Notes: generated by a model not told the origin, from the sequence alone. Shown: positions 53,040-62,560, counted from the first letter of the stretch. The stretch is 64,000 nt of DNA from Salinimicrobium marinum (GCF_014651535.1 NZ_BMXB01000002.1:372001-436000), one strand, 5' to 3'. A program made the numbers and translations.

Positions 53040-53996
53040 TCAGGATTCAAACGCAGGCAACACTTCTTTTCCGAAGAAATCAACAAATTCCTCCTGCTGT
53101 TCGTTGACATTATGGATGATGATCTTTTCAAACCCCATTTTCTTGTATGCTTTTATTTTATCTATAAATACAGATGCTTTATTACTTACGAGGACGTGCT
53201 TTTTCAAATCTTCTTTCCGCACTTTCTCTCCTATATCGTCAAACTGTTCGGGTGTAATAAATTCTGAAGTTACTTTACTGGGAAAGATGTTGTTCCTCCA
53301 TTGTTCCCAGGCTCCTTCCAGCGCCTTTTCGTCGGAAGAATCATAGGAGATCTGCACTTTTAGCGCCAGTGGTTTATTGGATCCATTTTTCCGGAAGGCA
53401 TCCACCATTATCTGTAATTCATCCAACGGTTTGGAAATAGTGATCATTCCATCTGCCCAGCCCGAAAGCCATTCAGCAGTTTTGGGAGTGAGTGCTGCTC
53501 CATAAATGGTGGGAATTACCTGAGGCGGAGTGAAGAGCTTGGCGTTTTCTAACTGAACGATGCCTTTATGTGTGACATATTCTCCTTTCCAAAGTTCCTT
53601 TATCACTTCAACCGATTCCCTGAGCCGTGCATTCCTCACCTCCTTGGCAGGCCATTTATCGCCGGTGATGTTTTCATTGAGAGCCTGCCCGCTCCCCGAA
53701 CACAACCAGAACCTACCGGGAAACATTTCATCCAGTGTGGCTACTGCCTGGGCGATAATAGCAGGGTGATACCGCTGTCCCGGTGCATTGACTATTCCAA
53801 AAGGCAGTTTTGTAACCTGCATGGCGGCTCCCAGCCAGCTCCAGGCAAATCCACTTTCTCCCTGATTATTGCTCCAGGGGTGAAAATGATCTGATGATAA
53901 TACAGCCTTAAATCCGGCTTTTTCGGCTTGTTGTACCAATTTTAATAATCGGCTTGGTTTAAATTGCTCGTGCGAAGCATGAAATCCTATTTCCAT
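53040..53996 (-). CDS. LLM-class flavin oxidoreductase, TIGR03885-like
   Basis: A 318-residue luciferase-like TIM-barrel oxidoreductase. It starts MEIGFHASHEQFKPSRLL and contains SSDHFHPWSN near residue 35, SGSGQALNE near 102 and KTAEWLSGWADGM near 187, similar to F420-dependent glucose-6-phosphate dehydrogenase. I recall this subfamily as TIGR03885, 'probable non-F420 flavinoid oxidoreductase'; flavobacteria lack F420, so FMN is likely. First gene of the operon. A sugar or sugar-phosphate substrate is inferred from the neighbours. Confidence 0.88.
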   Translation of the reverse strand: MEIGFHASHEQFKPSRLLKLVQQAEKAGFKAVLSSDHFHPWSNNQGESGFAWSWLGAAMQVTKLPFGIVNAPGQRYHPAIIAQAVATLDEMFPGRFWLCSGSGQALNENITGDKWPAKEVRNARLRESVEVIKELWKGEYVTHKGIVQLENAKLFTPPQVIPTIYGAALTPKTAEWLSGWADGMITISKPLDELQIMVDAFRKNGSNKPLALKVQISYDSSDEKALEGAWEQWRNNIFPSKVTSEFITPEQFDDIGEKVRKEDLKKHVLVSNKASVFIDKIKAYKKMGFEKIIIHNVNEQQEEFVDFFGKEVLPAFES

Positions 53997-54201
53997 AGAG
54001 AATTAGCTGATTGGATTAGAGTTGTTTCTTGATATTCTAATTTAAGAAATAGAAGATACTCCGTGAAGTATATGGCTAATAATCAATCTTAAGAAAAAGA
54101 TAAAGTTTTCCTGTAGCAGGTTAAAAGGTTTTAATTATTTGCTTCAATCAACATTCCTGCATAGCTTAACCACCTATAATATTTAACTGAAAACTGAAAC
54201 A

Positions 54202-54669
54202 ATGAGTACACCTCTTAAAAGACATGAAGGATTAAAACCCCTTAGCCGGGACCACCATCAGGGCCTTTTGCTGTGCTGGAAGATAAGGGAAGGATTAAAA
54301 AAAGAGGTTTCTCCCGAAAGGATCAAGGCCTATGCTTCTTTCTTTTATAAAACCCAACTAATTCCTCATTTTGCTTTCGAGGAAAAAGAAATATTTCCAT
54401 TACTGGAAGAACAAAATCCTTTACGAAAACAGGCAATAAACGAACATCAACGCCTGGTGGCTTTATTTACGGAAGACTATGATCCTGAAAAAGCAGTCAC
54501 CGAGATCGCTACGGCTCTCGAGGATCATATTCGTTTTGAGGAACGGGTACTTTTTCAGGAGATTCAGCATCAAACGGAAGAGAAAATACTTTCAGAAATT
54601 GGTGAAAAAGAAAACGAACTGAAAACTCCCGACCCTGATGCCTGGGAAGACCAGTTCTGGCAAAAATAG
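54202..54669 (+). CDS. Hemerythrin domain protein
   Basis: A 155-residue four-helix protein of the HHE family. Likely diiron ligands are in SRDHHQG (near 18), PHFAFEEKEIF (near 54), NEHQRL (near 81) and EDHIRFEERVLF (near 108-115). It may bind O2 or NO, or sense iron or oxygen. Soluble, no partner domain. It converges on corA. Confidence 0.92.
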   Translation: MSTPLKRHEGLKPLSRDHHQGLLLCWKIREGLKKEVSPERIKAYASFFYKTQLIPHFAFEEKEIFPLLEEQNPLRKQAINEHQRLVALFTEDYDPEKAVTEIATALEDHIRFEERVLFQEIQHQTEEKILSEIGEKENELKTPDPDAWEDQFWQK

Positions 54670-54714
54670 GTTTATTGTAATTACTAGAATTCTGAGGTAA
54701 TGAAAAAAGGTATT

Positions 54715-55797
54715 CTAAATCCATTTTTTCTTCTTAAAGAAGAAGATCATGAGTAAAAACAAAACAAACATAACACCCCACAGTACAAAATAGCTGTATT
54801 TCCATTGCAGTTCGGGCATATATTCGAAATTCATTCCATAGATCCCGGCAATGAAAGTCAGCGGAATGAAAATGGAAGCCATGATGGTCAGCACTTTCAT
54901 TACCTCATTCATTTTATTGTTTATGGTGGTCATGTACATATCCATTAATCCCCAGGACATTTCCCGATAAATATCAATGTTTTCCGAAACCTGGATGATA
55001 TGGTCAAAAAGATCTTTTATATAATTGACCGTTTGCTCCTGGATGAGTTCACTATTTACTTTTTCCAGCCTGCTAACCACTTCGCGAAGTGGAAAAACTG
55101 CTCTGCGAATCCTTAACATAGTACGTTTAAGCTCCTGGATTTCAAAGGTGATCTCATCACTGGGCTGGGCGCTTAGAAGCTGCTCTTCCATGTTTTCGAT
55201 CTTGTCGCTCATTTCTTCTACCACCACAAAATAATGGTCAACTATGGCATCTAAAAGGGCATACATAAGATAATCGGCCCCCCGGCTTCTTATCCGACCT
55301 TTTCTTGCTGAAAGTCGCTCACGAACCCCATCAAAAACATCTCCCCCGGCTTCCTGGAAAGTAAGAACATAATCCTTTCCAAGTACAATACTTATATGTT
55401 CATTTTCCAATTCCCCATCGTCCTTGTAGTACAGCATCTTAGCTACTATGAAAAAGTAATCCTGGTATTCATCAATTTTTGGCCGCTGGTTGGTATTGAC
55501 GATGTCTTCAATGATCAAAGGGTGCAGCTCAAAGTATTTTCCGAGCTTTTCGATCTCTTTTGTCTTACTTAGCCCATTGATATTGATCCAGGTGGTTTTT
55601 GTTTCCTCTTCAAATTTAAAAGCCGCTTCGGGCGTTTGATTGCTGTGCCTTTCGTAGCTATCGGCATTATAATCTATAACCTCAAGAATGGTTTCGGTAT
55701 TCTCTTTTCTTCCCACATAGGTAACTGTACCCGGTGCCTGATTAAGAGCTTTTGTAGATTTAGGACGCCTGGATAAATACCGTTTTCTTTTGGACAT
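54715..55797 (-). CDS. corA: CorA-type magnesium/cobalt transporter
   Basis: A 360-residue pentameric channel protein. The C-terminus has two membrane helices with the selectivity motif YGMNFEYMPE between them (GMN near 322) and a basic KKKKW tail. The N-terminal cytoplasmic funnel shows the EDIVNTNQRPKIDEY and TFQEAGGDVFDGVRERL blocks. Single gene with a convergent hemerythrin. Confidence 0.96.
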   Translation of the reverse strand: MSKRKRYLSRRPKSTKALNQAPGTVTYVGRKENTETILEVIDYNADSYERHSNQTPEAAFKFEEETKTTWININGLSKTKEIEKLGKYFELHPLIIEDIVNTNQRPKIDEYQDYFFIVAKMLYYKDDGELENEHISIVLGKDYVLTFQEAGGDVFDGVRERLSARKGRIRSRGADYLMYALLDAIVDHYFVVVEEMSDKIENMEEQLLSAQPSDEITFEIQELKRTMLRIRRAVFPLREVVSRLEKVNSELIQEQTVNYIKDLFDHIIQVSENIDIYREMSWGLMDMYMTTINNKMNEVMKVLTIMASIFIPLTFIAGIYGMNFEYMPELQWKYSYFVLWGVMFVLFLLMIFFFKKKKWI

Positions 55798-55988
55798 AGA
55801 ATTAATCTTTGAAGTAAAAGTAAGAATTAAGGTTTAGATAAAGATAGAAAATCAGGAAAGCACCTACAGCTACCTGGAAATTTTTCATCGGTATGAATTT
55901 CCAGATTGTTTATTAGTTCCCTTTATATGTTGACTGTTAATTATTATCTCAACATTGTAAAGTGCGCGAGGTTTGTTTTCTTTGCAAA

Positions 55989-58094
55989 ATGGTGGAAGAA
56001 GCACAACTTTTAGGCATATTAAAAGAATATTTCGGGTATGACAGTTTCCGGCCTTTACAGAAGAAAATTGTAGATGCTGTTTTTGCTGGAAAGGACAACC
56101 TGGTGATCATGCCTACGGGTGGCGGAAAATCAATTTGTTATCAGCTGCCTGCCGTGCTGTTACCCGGAGTAACTTTAGTGGTTTCGCCGTTGATCGCTTT
56201 GATGAAAGATCAGGTCGACGGGCTTACCGCAAATGGAATTCCTGCTGCTTTTCTGAATAGTACTCAGACAGAAACCGAACAGCAGGAGATCTTCAGTAAA
56301 CTTCAAACGAATGAACTGAAACTTTTATACGTTGCCCCGGAAAGTCTGCAGTACATAGATGCTGTTTTTTCCTCCGGAAACATTAGCCTCATTGCTGTAG
56401 ATGAAGCTCATTGTATTTCCAGTTGGGGACATGATTTCCGGCCGGCCTATACGCAGCTGGGTTACCTGAAGAACCGCTTCCCTTCCACCCCAATGATTGC
56501 ACTAACTGCTACTGCAGACAAAGCAACTCGGAAAGATATTTGCGAGCAGTTGAATATTCCATATGCGAAAAAACACATTGCTTCCTTTGACCGAAAGAAC
56601 CTGAGTCTCGAGGTACGCCCGGGAACCAAAAAATTCGGACAGATCTTATCTTTTCTGAACCAGCGGCCTAATGAAAGTGGAATTATTTATTGCCTCAGCC
56701 GCAAGAATACCGAAGATCTCGCTGTAAAACTCCAAAATGCCGGATTCAATGCCGCAGCCTATCATGCGGGTATTGCTCATAATGAACGCACCTCAATTCA
56801 GGAAAACTTTATCAACGATAAAACTGAAATAATCTGTGCAACGATCGCTTTCGGGATGGGGATCGACAAATCTAATGTACGTTGGGTGATTCATTACAAC
56901 CTTCCGAAGAATTTGGAGGGTTATTATCAGGAGATAGGACGTGCCGGAAGGGATGGTCTTCCTTCCTCTACCCTGCTTTTCCATAGCTATGCAGATGTGG
57001 TACAACTTCAGAAATTCGCAGGAAATTCAGGAAACGCAGAAGTACAGCTGGCAAAGCTAGACCGGATGAAGCAATATTCCGAAGCATTAAGTTGTCGGAG
57101 AAAAATCTTGCTTAGTTACTTCGGCGAACTTATTTCTGAAGACTGCGGAAACTGCGACGTATGTATGAATCCGCCGGAATTCTTTGACGGTACCGTCATT
57201 GCTCAAAAAGCACTTTCCACCATTTATAGGTTAAAAGGCCAGGAACCAGTTTCGGTGGTAATCGATGTTCTGCGTGGTTCACAAAATGCCGTGATCCTTG
57301 AAAAAGGCTATCAGCATGTAAAAACGTACGGCATTGCAAATGATATTTCCTGGCGCGACTGGCAGCAATATATCATCCAGTTGATCAATTTAGGATATGT
57401 AGAGATCGCTTTTCACGATCAAAACAAACTTCAACTTACAGCGATAGCCAAAAATGTACTATTCGAAAACGAAAAGGTGCGATTGGCAGATGTGAATTTG
57501 GCAGAGGTTCAAAAAGAAGTTGTCGAAAAAGAACAGAAAGCTGCTCCGGACAATTTGTTTGAGCGGCTGCGAAAGTTACGGCTGGAACTTGCAAAAGAAG
57601 AAGAAATTCCGGCGTATCTTATTTTTAATGATGCTGCTTTAAAGGAAATGGAAAAAGCGCGCCCCATGACCGATGATGAATTTATGCAGATCAACGGAGT
57701 GGGCCGACAGAAAATGCAGAACTACGGCTACAGGTTCATAAAAGAAATCATTGCCTTTAGCAAAGAAAAACGGGAGAAAAAGAAAACATCCAAAGGAAAT
57801 ACTCATAAGGTCACGCTAGAACTTTATAAAGAAGGGCTGGGTGTAGAAGAAATTTCCAAAAAACGCGGATTGGCCACTACAACCATTTATTCTCATTTAG
57901 CAAAGCTATACGATTCCGGCGAAGACATCGATCTGCACAAATTCGTCTCAAAAGCAGATATTGAAGCCGTTCAAAAAGCCAGAGTAGAACTTGATAATCC
58001 CGATGCCTTAAAACCCTACTACGAACATTTTCAGGAGGCGATCGATTACTGGACCATTCGACTGGCGTTGACAATTTTAGATAAGGAGAGTTAG
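55989..58094 (+). CDS. recQ: ATP-dependent DNA helicase RecQ
   Basis: A 701-residue superfamily 2 helicase unwinding DNA 3' to 5' in recombination and repair. Start taken at ATG 55989, since the upstream GTG frame adds only nine unrelated residues and overlaps promoter-like DNA. Helicase motifs: RPLQ at the Q-motif, MPTGGGKS, DEAHCISSWGHDFRP, ALTATAD, and QEIGRAGRDG. The RQC domain carries the four-Cys zinc site (SCRRKILLSYFGE, ...CGNCDVC), and an HRDC domain follows (about 525-600). The last 100 residues are a winged-helix-like C-terminal extension seen in Bacteroidetes RecQ. Confidence 0.96.
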   Translation: MVEEAQLLGILKEYFGYDSFRPLQKKIVDAVFAGKDNLVIMPTGGGKSICYQLPAVLLPGVTLVVSPLIALMKDQVDGLTANGIPAAFLNSTQTETEQQEIFSKLQTNELKLLYVAPESLQYIDAVFSSGNISLIAVDEAHCISSWGHDFRPAYTQLGYLKNRFPSTPMIALTATADKATRKDICEQLNIPYAKKHIASFDRKNLSLEVRPGTKKFGQILSFLNQRPNESGIIYCLSRKNTEDLAVKLQNAGFNAAAYHAGIAHNERTSIQENFINDKTEIICATIAFGMGIDKSNVRWVIHYNLPKNLEGYYQEIGRAGRDGLPSSTLLFHSYADVVQLQKFAGNSGNAEVQLAKLDRMKQYSEALSCRRKILLSYFGELISEDCGNCDVCMNPPEFFDGTVIAQKALSTIYRLKGQEPVSVVIDVLRGSQNAVILEKGYQHVKTYGIANDISWRDWQQYIIQLINLGYVEIAFHDQNKLQLTAIAKNVLFENEKVRLADVNLAEVQKEVVEKEQKAAPDNLFERLRKLRLELAKEEEIPAYLIFNDAALKEMEKARPMTDDEFMQINGVGRQKMQNYGYRFIKEIIAFSKEKREKKKTSKGNTHKVTLELYKEGLGVEEISKKRGLATTTIYSHLAKLYDSGEDIDLHKFVSKADIEAVQKARVELDNPDALKPYYEHFQEAIDYWTIRLALTILDKES

Positions 58095-58113
58095 TGAGCT
58101 TTTTGGAACTCTA

Positions 58114-58920
58114 CTACTCAAAATCAATTTTGTTTAATATTAATCCGCTGCCGGGGGCTATGTAAGTGATAGGATCATGAATATCAGGAGAAAGGCTTTT
58201 CTGGAGGTATTCCAGAGACAGTTCTCCCCTTCCCAATAAAACCAAAGCACCCATCATCAACCGGATTTGGTTCCGAAGAAATCCCGTACCGCTCACTTTC
58301 AACGCATAAGAATGTTCGGGAAAGAAATTTGCTATGATGAGGGTATTTTTAACTATCTCGCAATCTTCCACTTCCCGCTCCAAAATGGTATGTTCTGTTG
58401 GTTTGGTGCAATAATTCCTGAAATTATGTTTTCCTTTAAAAAGCTTTGCGCCTTTCTTCATTAAATCGATATCCAGATCTTCCTGAAATGTGGCAAGCAA
58501 TGGAGCACAAAAAGGATGACTCTTTGCCCCGAATGCAAATAAATAGATGTATTCCTTCTTTTTAGGGTGTTGAATAATATTGAATTTCTCATCCACCTCC
58601 TGAATAGTGGTTGCCCTGATATCCTGCGGTAGATTTTTGTTGAAGATAGTCAGGAATTCTTCTAAATTTTCCAAAGGCTCATCATCAAGAAAGAGTTCAA
58701 AAGCAGCTTCCTGTGCAGAAACCATGGCATCTGTTCTGCTCGCCCCCAGTATTTTAAACCGGACTTCCCCCAGCACAAACCTCATTGTTTTTTTAATCAG
58801 GCCCTCGATAGTTTTTAATTTCGGTTGCTTTTGCCAGCCGTGAAGCCGGTATCCCAGGTATTGTATTTTTATCAGGTAGAAAAAGCGTTGTCGTTGCAAA
58901 AGAAAAAGGTTTGGGGCCAA
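58114..58920 (-). CDS. TruA-like tRNA pseudouridine synthase, divergent type
   Basis: A 268-residue protein. The catalytic block reads GASRTDAMVSA in place of the usual G-x-GRTD-x-GVHA; the essential Asp in RTD is kept. FKGKHNFRNYC and SGTGFLRNQIRLMMGALV near the end are typical of TruA. The first codon is uncertain: TTG at 58920 opens the frame, and a TTG at 58899 would also fit the conserved YLIKIQYLGY start. It may be a second TruA paralogue with altered tRNA target, because flavobacteria often carry a canonical copy elsewhere. Confidence 0.82.
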   Translation of the reverse strand: MAPNLFLLQRQRFFYLIKIQYLGYRLHGWQKQPKLKTIEGLIKKTMRFVLGEVRFKILGASRTDAMVSAQEAAFELFLDDEPLENLEEFLTIFNKNLPQDIRATTIQEVDEKFNIIQHPKKKEYIYLFAFGAKSHPFCAPLLATFQEDLDIDLMKKGAKLFKGKHNFRNYCTKPTEHTILEREVEDCEIVKNTLIIANFFPEHSYALKVSGTGFLRNQIRLMMGALVLLGRGELSLEYLQKSLSPDIHDPITYIAPGSGLILNKIDFE

Positions 58921-59201
58921 AGTTAGAAAGAATATTATTGTATGATGGTTATTTTATTCCTGCTACAGTTTGAAATTCACTCAAACCAAACCAGATCATC
59001 GCAACCGGTAAGACTCAGAAAATTTAATACAGCCGCCATGTGGCTCCCGGGATTTGCTTATGGTGCTTTTGCCTTTTTCCCTTTCGCTACGCTTTAAAAC
59101 TCGAAACCTGTTACAATTGCAAGGCTTGAATTGCTTTAACTTTTAGTTAATTCTTTTTGGAATCAGCTTTTGTATCTTCACTGATCATAAAACCTAATGA
59201 A
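58921..59201. other. Gap before the AI-2E family gene
   Basis: Divergent intergenic region. A 50-codon plus frame (58945-59097, start MVILFLLQFEIHSNQTRSS) is not supported by anything else. A TTTTGTATCTTC element near 59167 could be the promoter of the next gene. Confidence 0.3.
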
Positions 59202-60269
59202 ATGAGCAAAGGCAAAAAGATCCTTTTATATTCCGCACTTTTTATTCTTGCAACTTATTTTTTGTTCCTGGGACTAGCACAAGCTAAAGGTTTTCTCATT
59301 CCCCTAACGGCTGCAATTATTCTTTCCTTGCTGATGGTTCCTTTGTCGCAAAAAATGGAAAAGAGGTTTATGAATCGTGCCTCCGCCTCTTTGGTGAGCA
59401 CCTTTATTATTTTTCTTGTTTCCGTAGGTTTTGTTGCACTTGTTTCCTTTCAGGTGAAAAGTATAGTAGATAAATGGCCGGATATCAAGGAAACTATGAC
59501 CCCAAAAATTGAACGCCTGCGAAGTTTTGTGCTGGAGCATACTCCTGTTGAGAAAGGCGACCTGGAACAGTCAGGTGAAAGTAGTTCCATACCCATGATG
59601 GGCTCCGGGTCTTCAAGTCGCGGGGAACAGGCGGCAAATTTCTTTAGTCAGGTGATGAGCTTTTTTGCAGATTACCTGCTCACTTTTATTTATATCTTCT
59701 TTCTGCTCAATTACCGGCACAGGTTTAAGGAATTTCTTTTGAAGCTTTTCCCAGATGAGAAAAAGAAAGATGTCAAAACAGTTATTGAAAAATCTGCCAG
59801 CGTCACTCAGCATTATCTCGTGGGAAAACTATTCCTTATTGGTCTTTTGGCTGTACTATATTCTGTAGGCCTGGGAATCTCAGGAGTCGATAATTTTATC
59901 CTCATTAGCGTTCTTGCTGCCGTTTTAAGCCTGGTTCCATACGTAGGGAATATTATTGGATTTGGGCTGGCACTGGCCTTTGGGTACCTTACTTCGGGAG
60001 AATCGGGGGTATTGATAGGAATTATCATCACTTTTGCCATAGCCCAATTTGTAGAAAGTTACGTTTTGGAACCTTATGTGGTGGGCGATCAGGTAGATCT
60101 TCATCCGTTTTTTGTAATTCTCGCAGTGATTGTGGGGAATATGGTCTGGGGAGTAGCAGGAATGATTCTTTCTATTCCAATTCTTGCCATGATCAATGTG
60201 GTTTTACTTAATGTAGGTCCCTTGCAAGCCTTCGGATTTTTATTCAGTAAAGAGGATTCTTCCGATTAA
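59202..60269 (+). CDS. AI-2E family transporter (PerM/UPF0118)
   Basis: A 355-residue inner-membrane protein started at ATG 59202 (MSKGKKILLYS), which gives a normal first helix; the upstream frame start at 59157 adds 15 residues overlapping the promoter. About seven or eight helices, with a periplasmic-type loop (about 105-150) and the family's VPYVGNIIGFG and EPYVVGDQVDLHPFFVILAVIVG signature blocks. The family includes antiporters and disputed AI-2 exporters; substrate unknown. Its TAA overlaps the ATG of the DUF1853 gene. Confidence 0.9.
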   Translation: MSKGKKILLYSALFILATYFLFLGLAQAKGFLIPLTAAIILSLLMVPLSQKMEKRFMNRASASLVSTFIIFLVSVGFVALVSFQVKSIVDKWPDIKETMTPKIERLRSFVLEHTPVEKGDLEQSGESSSIPMMGSGSSSRGEQAANFFSQVMSFFADYLLTFIYIFFLLNYRHRFKEFLLKLFPDEKKKDVKTVIEKSASVTQHYLVGKLFLIGLLAVLYSVGLGISGVDNFILISVLAAVLSLVPYVGNIIGFGLALAFGYLTSGESGVLIGIIITFAIAQFVESYVLEPYVVGDQVDLHPFFVILAVIVGNMVWGVAGMILSIPILAMINVVLLNVGPLQAFGFLFSKEDSSD

Positions 60270-61111
60270 TGGATAAAAAATCAGCTGAAAACGACACGTT
60301 TTTAAAACAATTCTCCGGATTTCTGAAGACTCCGCCCCTATGGCTGAATACAGAAACGTTTCAATTTCCACAGTTACTTCTGAAGGAAAAAGAACTTTCT
60401 GAAACTTTTCCGGAACCCAATATTTTTTCCAATCTCGTCCTGGGCAAAAGAATCGAACGTTTTTTTAGAATTTATCTTCAGTATTTTTCCGAAGAAGAAG
60501 AAGTGCTCGCAGAGAACGTGCAGATATTTGCTGATAAAATTACGCTTGGGGAACTGGATTTTATCCTGAAAAACAAAAACTCCGGAAAAGTTTCTCATAT
60601 TGAAGTAGTCTACAAATTTTACATTTACGATCCCTCTTTTGAGAATGAACTGGAGAGATGGATAGGTCCTAATCGTCGGGATTCCCTGATTAAAAAAATA
60701 ATCAGGCTCGAAACCCGGCAATTCCCACTCCTGTTCCAAAAGGAAGCACAACCTTTACTTCGGGAACTTCAGATCGAACCCGAAAACATTGATCAAAAAG
60801 TACTGTTTAAAGCCAATCTTTTTGTGCCCTGCGAGATCCTGGATCAACATTTCCCCGGGATCAATAATGAATGCGTGCAGGGTTTCTGGATAAAAGCATC
60901 AGAATTTAATGAAGCTGCTTTCGGGAAGTACCGGTTTTTCTCTCCAACAAAACCAGATTGGCCCGTTCTTCCTGAAAATAACACCACCTGGCACTCCTTT
61001 TCAGAAATAAGAGTACAGGTCGATGGGTTCCTTAAAAAAGAGCGATCTCCCCTACTCTGGATGAAGAAAAATGATCGGATATATACCCGATTTTTCATCG
61101 TGTGGTGGTAA
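60269..61111 (+). CDS. DUF1853 family protein
   Basis: A 280-residue soluble protein. It contains TPPLWLN near residue 20, LGKRIERFF near 64, the nuclease-like GELDFILKN and HIEVVYKFY blocks near 93 and 111 (the E-x-D ... E-x-x-x-K arrangement of PD-(D/E)xK folds), and a C-terminal W-rich end. DUF1853 is of unknown function. It is coupled to the AI-2E family gene by a one-base overlap. Confidence 0.85.
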   Translation: MDKKSAENDTFLKQFSGFLKTPPLWLNTETFQFPQLLLKEKELSETFPEPNIFSNLVLGKRIERFFRIYLQYFSEEEEVLAENVQIFADKITLGELDFILKNKNSGKVSHIEVVYKFYIYDPSFENELERWIGPNRRDSLIKKIIRLETRQFPLLFQKEAQPLLRELQIEPENIDQKVLFKANLFVPCEILDQHFPGINNECVQGFWIKASEFNEAAFGKYRFFSPTKPDWPVLPENNTTWHSFSEIRVQVDGFLKKERSPLLWMKKNDRIYTRFFIVWW

Positions 61112-61241
61112 AATTTACTCAAATTTCAATTAAGAGAAAATTAACTGCAAAACCCCCTTCAATTAAGGAAAAATTATGAGTGGAAGGCTTACGGTTTCTT
61201 TGTAAATCACCTTAAATGAAGTAACTTAACTACTCTTATTA

Positions 61242-61266
61242 ATCACGGCAATCGCCGCTTTTTTTA
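61242..61266 (+). terminator. Possible weak terminator after DUF1853
   Basis: CGGC and GCCG arms around AATC, then a run of seven T, 130 bases after the DUF1853 stop. The stem is short, so this is tentative. Confidence 0.35.
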
Positions 61267-61313
61267 GTCCGAAACCGGGCTTTTGCAGATTGTCTTCAAA
61301 AAACAAATATACC

Positions 61314-62489
61314 ATGCCAATTTTGACAGAAGAACAATTCAAACGTTTAGCAAACTTCGACAACAAACCGTGCGTGTCCATATACATACCAACGCAACGC
61401 GCCGGAAAAGAAGTCCTTGAAGAAAAGGCCAAAGGAGATTTAAAGTCTCAGTGGAAAAAAGTAGTAGAAAAACTAAAAGCCACGAATGTCGATCAGGAAA
61501 AGATTGATAAACTCGCAAAACCTGTAGAAGGTTTATTGGGCGATAGTAATTTCTGGCGCCATCAATCTGACGGACTCGCTTTATTCGTAGCCGATGGTTT
61601 TTTTGAACATTTTACCGTACCGGTAAATTTTGAAACCTATATATATGTTTCAGATCATTTCTACGTAAAACCACTGGTCCCCATGCTTAACAGAAATGAA
61701 AGGTTCTATTTACTTTCCCTGCAACTGGAAGATGTAAAACTATATGAAGCAACTCAATATTCTGTTGGAGAAGTGGAAATTCAGGACCTTGTTCCTTCCC
61801 AGCTCGAAGACAGGGTGGGTTATGATTATGAGCAAAAGAACAGCAAACACAAAACGCAGAGAAACAGCATAGGTGCAAATCCAGATGGAACTTCTACTCA
61901 ACACGGATATGAGCCGGCTTCCCGCGACAGAAAAAATGAAATTCTTCGGTTTTTCAGAGCTGTAGATAAAGGGATCTACGGAATTTTGAATAACGAAAAG
62001 GTTCCACTGGTAGTGGCCTGTCAGGATTCTCTTTTCCCAATTTACGAGGAAGCCAGCAGATATAAACATCTTTACCACCAGGTAGTCCCGGGGAATCCTG
62101 AAGCCGATTATGATGGAATGTTCGATCTACATGCAGGAGCTCTGGATGTGCTTGAACCCCATTTCAGAAAAGAAAGAGAGAAAAAAATGGAGGAATTCAC
62201 GGAATTAAAGCCTGAACGAACTTCTTCAAGTGTTTCAGATATTTTACCTGCTATTTTTGAAGGTAAAGTAGATACATTATTCCTGGAGAACCGTGAAGAT
62301 CTATGGGGAAATTACAATGAAAACATGGCCTCAGTCCAAATAGATAATGAAGAGAGTTCTGCCAACCTTTCCTTAATGAACCTTGCTGCCAAAAAAGTAA
62401 TAGAACAGGGAGGACAGGTATTTTTAGTTGAAGGAGCATTCATGCCAAACAAAGACTCTAAAATGAATGCGGTGTTTAGATATTCCTAG
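61314..62489 (+). CDS. baeRF7-type release-factor-like protein
   Basis: A 391-residue soluble protein started at ATG 61314 (MPILTEEQFKRLANF). It follows the pattern of the bacterial archaeo-eukaryotic-release-factor-like family 7: CVSIYIPTQRAGKEVLEEK at the start, FWRHQSDGLALF near 80, ERFYLLSLQLEDVKLYEAT near 125, and a C-terminal L7Ae-like part with VDTLFLENREDLWG and GGQVFLVEG. Such proteins are thought to act on ribosomes or in translation stress, without direct proof. It is a single gene with a strong terminator. Confidence 0.85.
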   Translation: MPILTEEQFKRLANFDNKPCVSIYIPTQRAGKEVLEEKAKGDLKSQWKKVVEKLKATNVDQEKIDKLAKPVEGLLGDSNFWRHQSDGLALFVADGFFEHFTVPVNFETYIYVSDHFYVKPLVPMLNRNERFYLLSLQLEDVKLYEATQYSVGEVEIQDLVPSQLEDRVGYDYEQKNSKHKTQRNSIGANPDGTSTQHGYEPASRDRKNEILRFFRAVDKGIYGILNNEKVPLVVACQDSLFPIYEEASRYKHLYHQVVPGNPEADYDGMFDLHAGALDVLEPHFRKEREKKMEEFTELKPERTSSSVSDILPAIFEGKVDTLFLENREDLWGNYNENMASVQIDNEESSANLSLMNLAAKKVIEQGGQVFLVEGAFMPNKDSKMNAVFRYS

Positions 62490-62509
62490 GATATCAAACC
62501 CATTAAAAA

Positions 62510-62549
62510 ACAAACAACCTCTGCCGAAAAGCAGAGGTTGTTTGTTTTT
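62510..62549. terminator. 15-bp perfect terminator between convergent genes
   Basis: ACAAACAACCTCTGC (62510-62524) pairs with 62531-62545 around a six-base loop, followed by TTTT. It can serve both baeRF7 (+) and, with the A run on its left, the LPLAT gene (-). Confidence 0.92.
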
Positions 62550-62560
62550 GTAGTTGTTTT

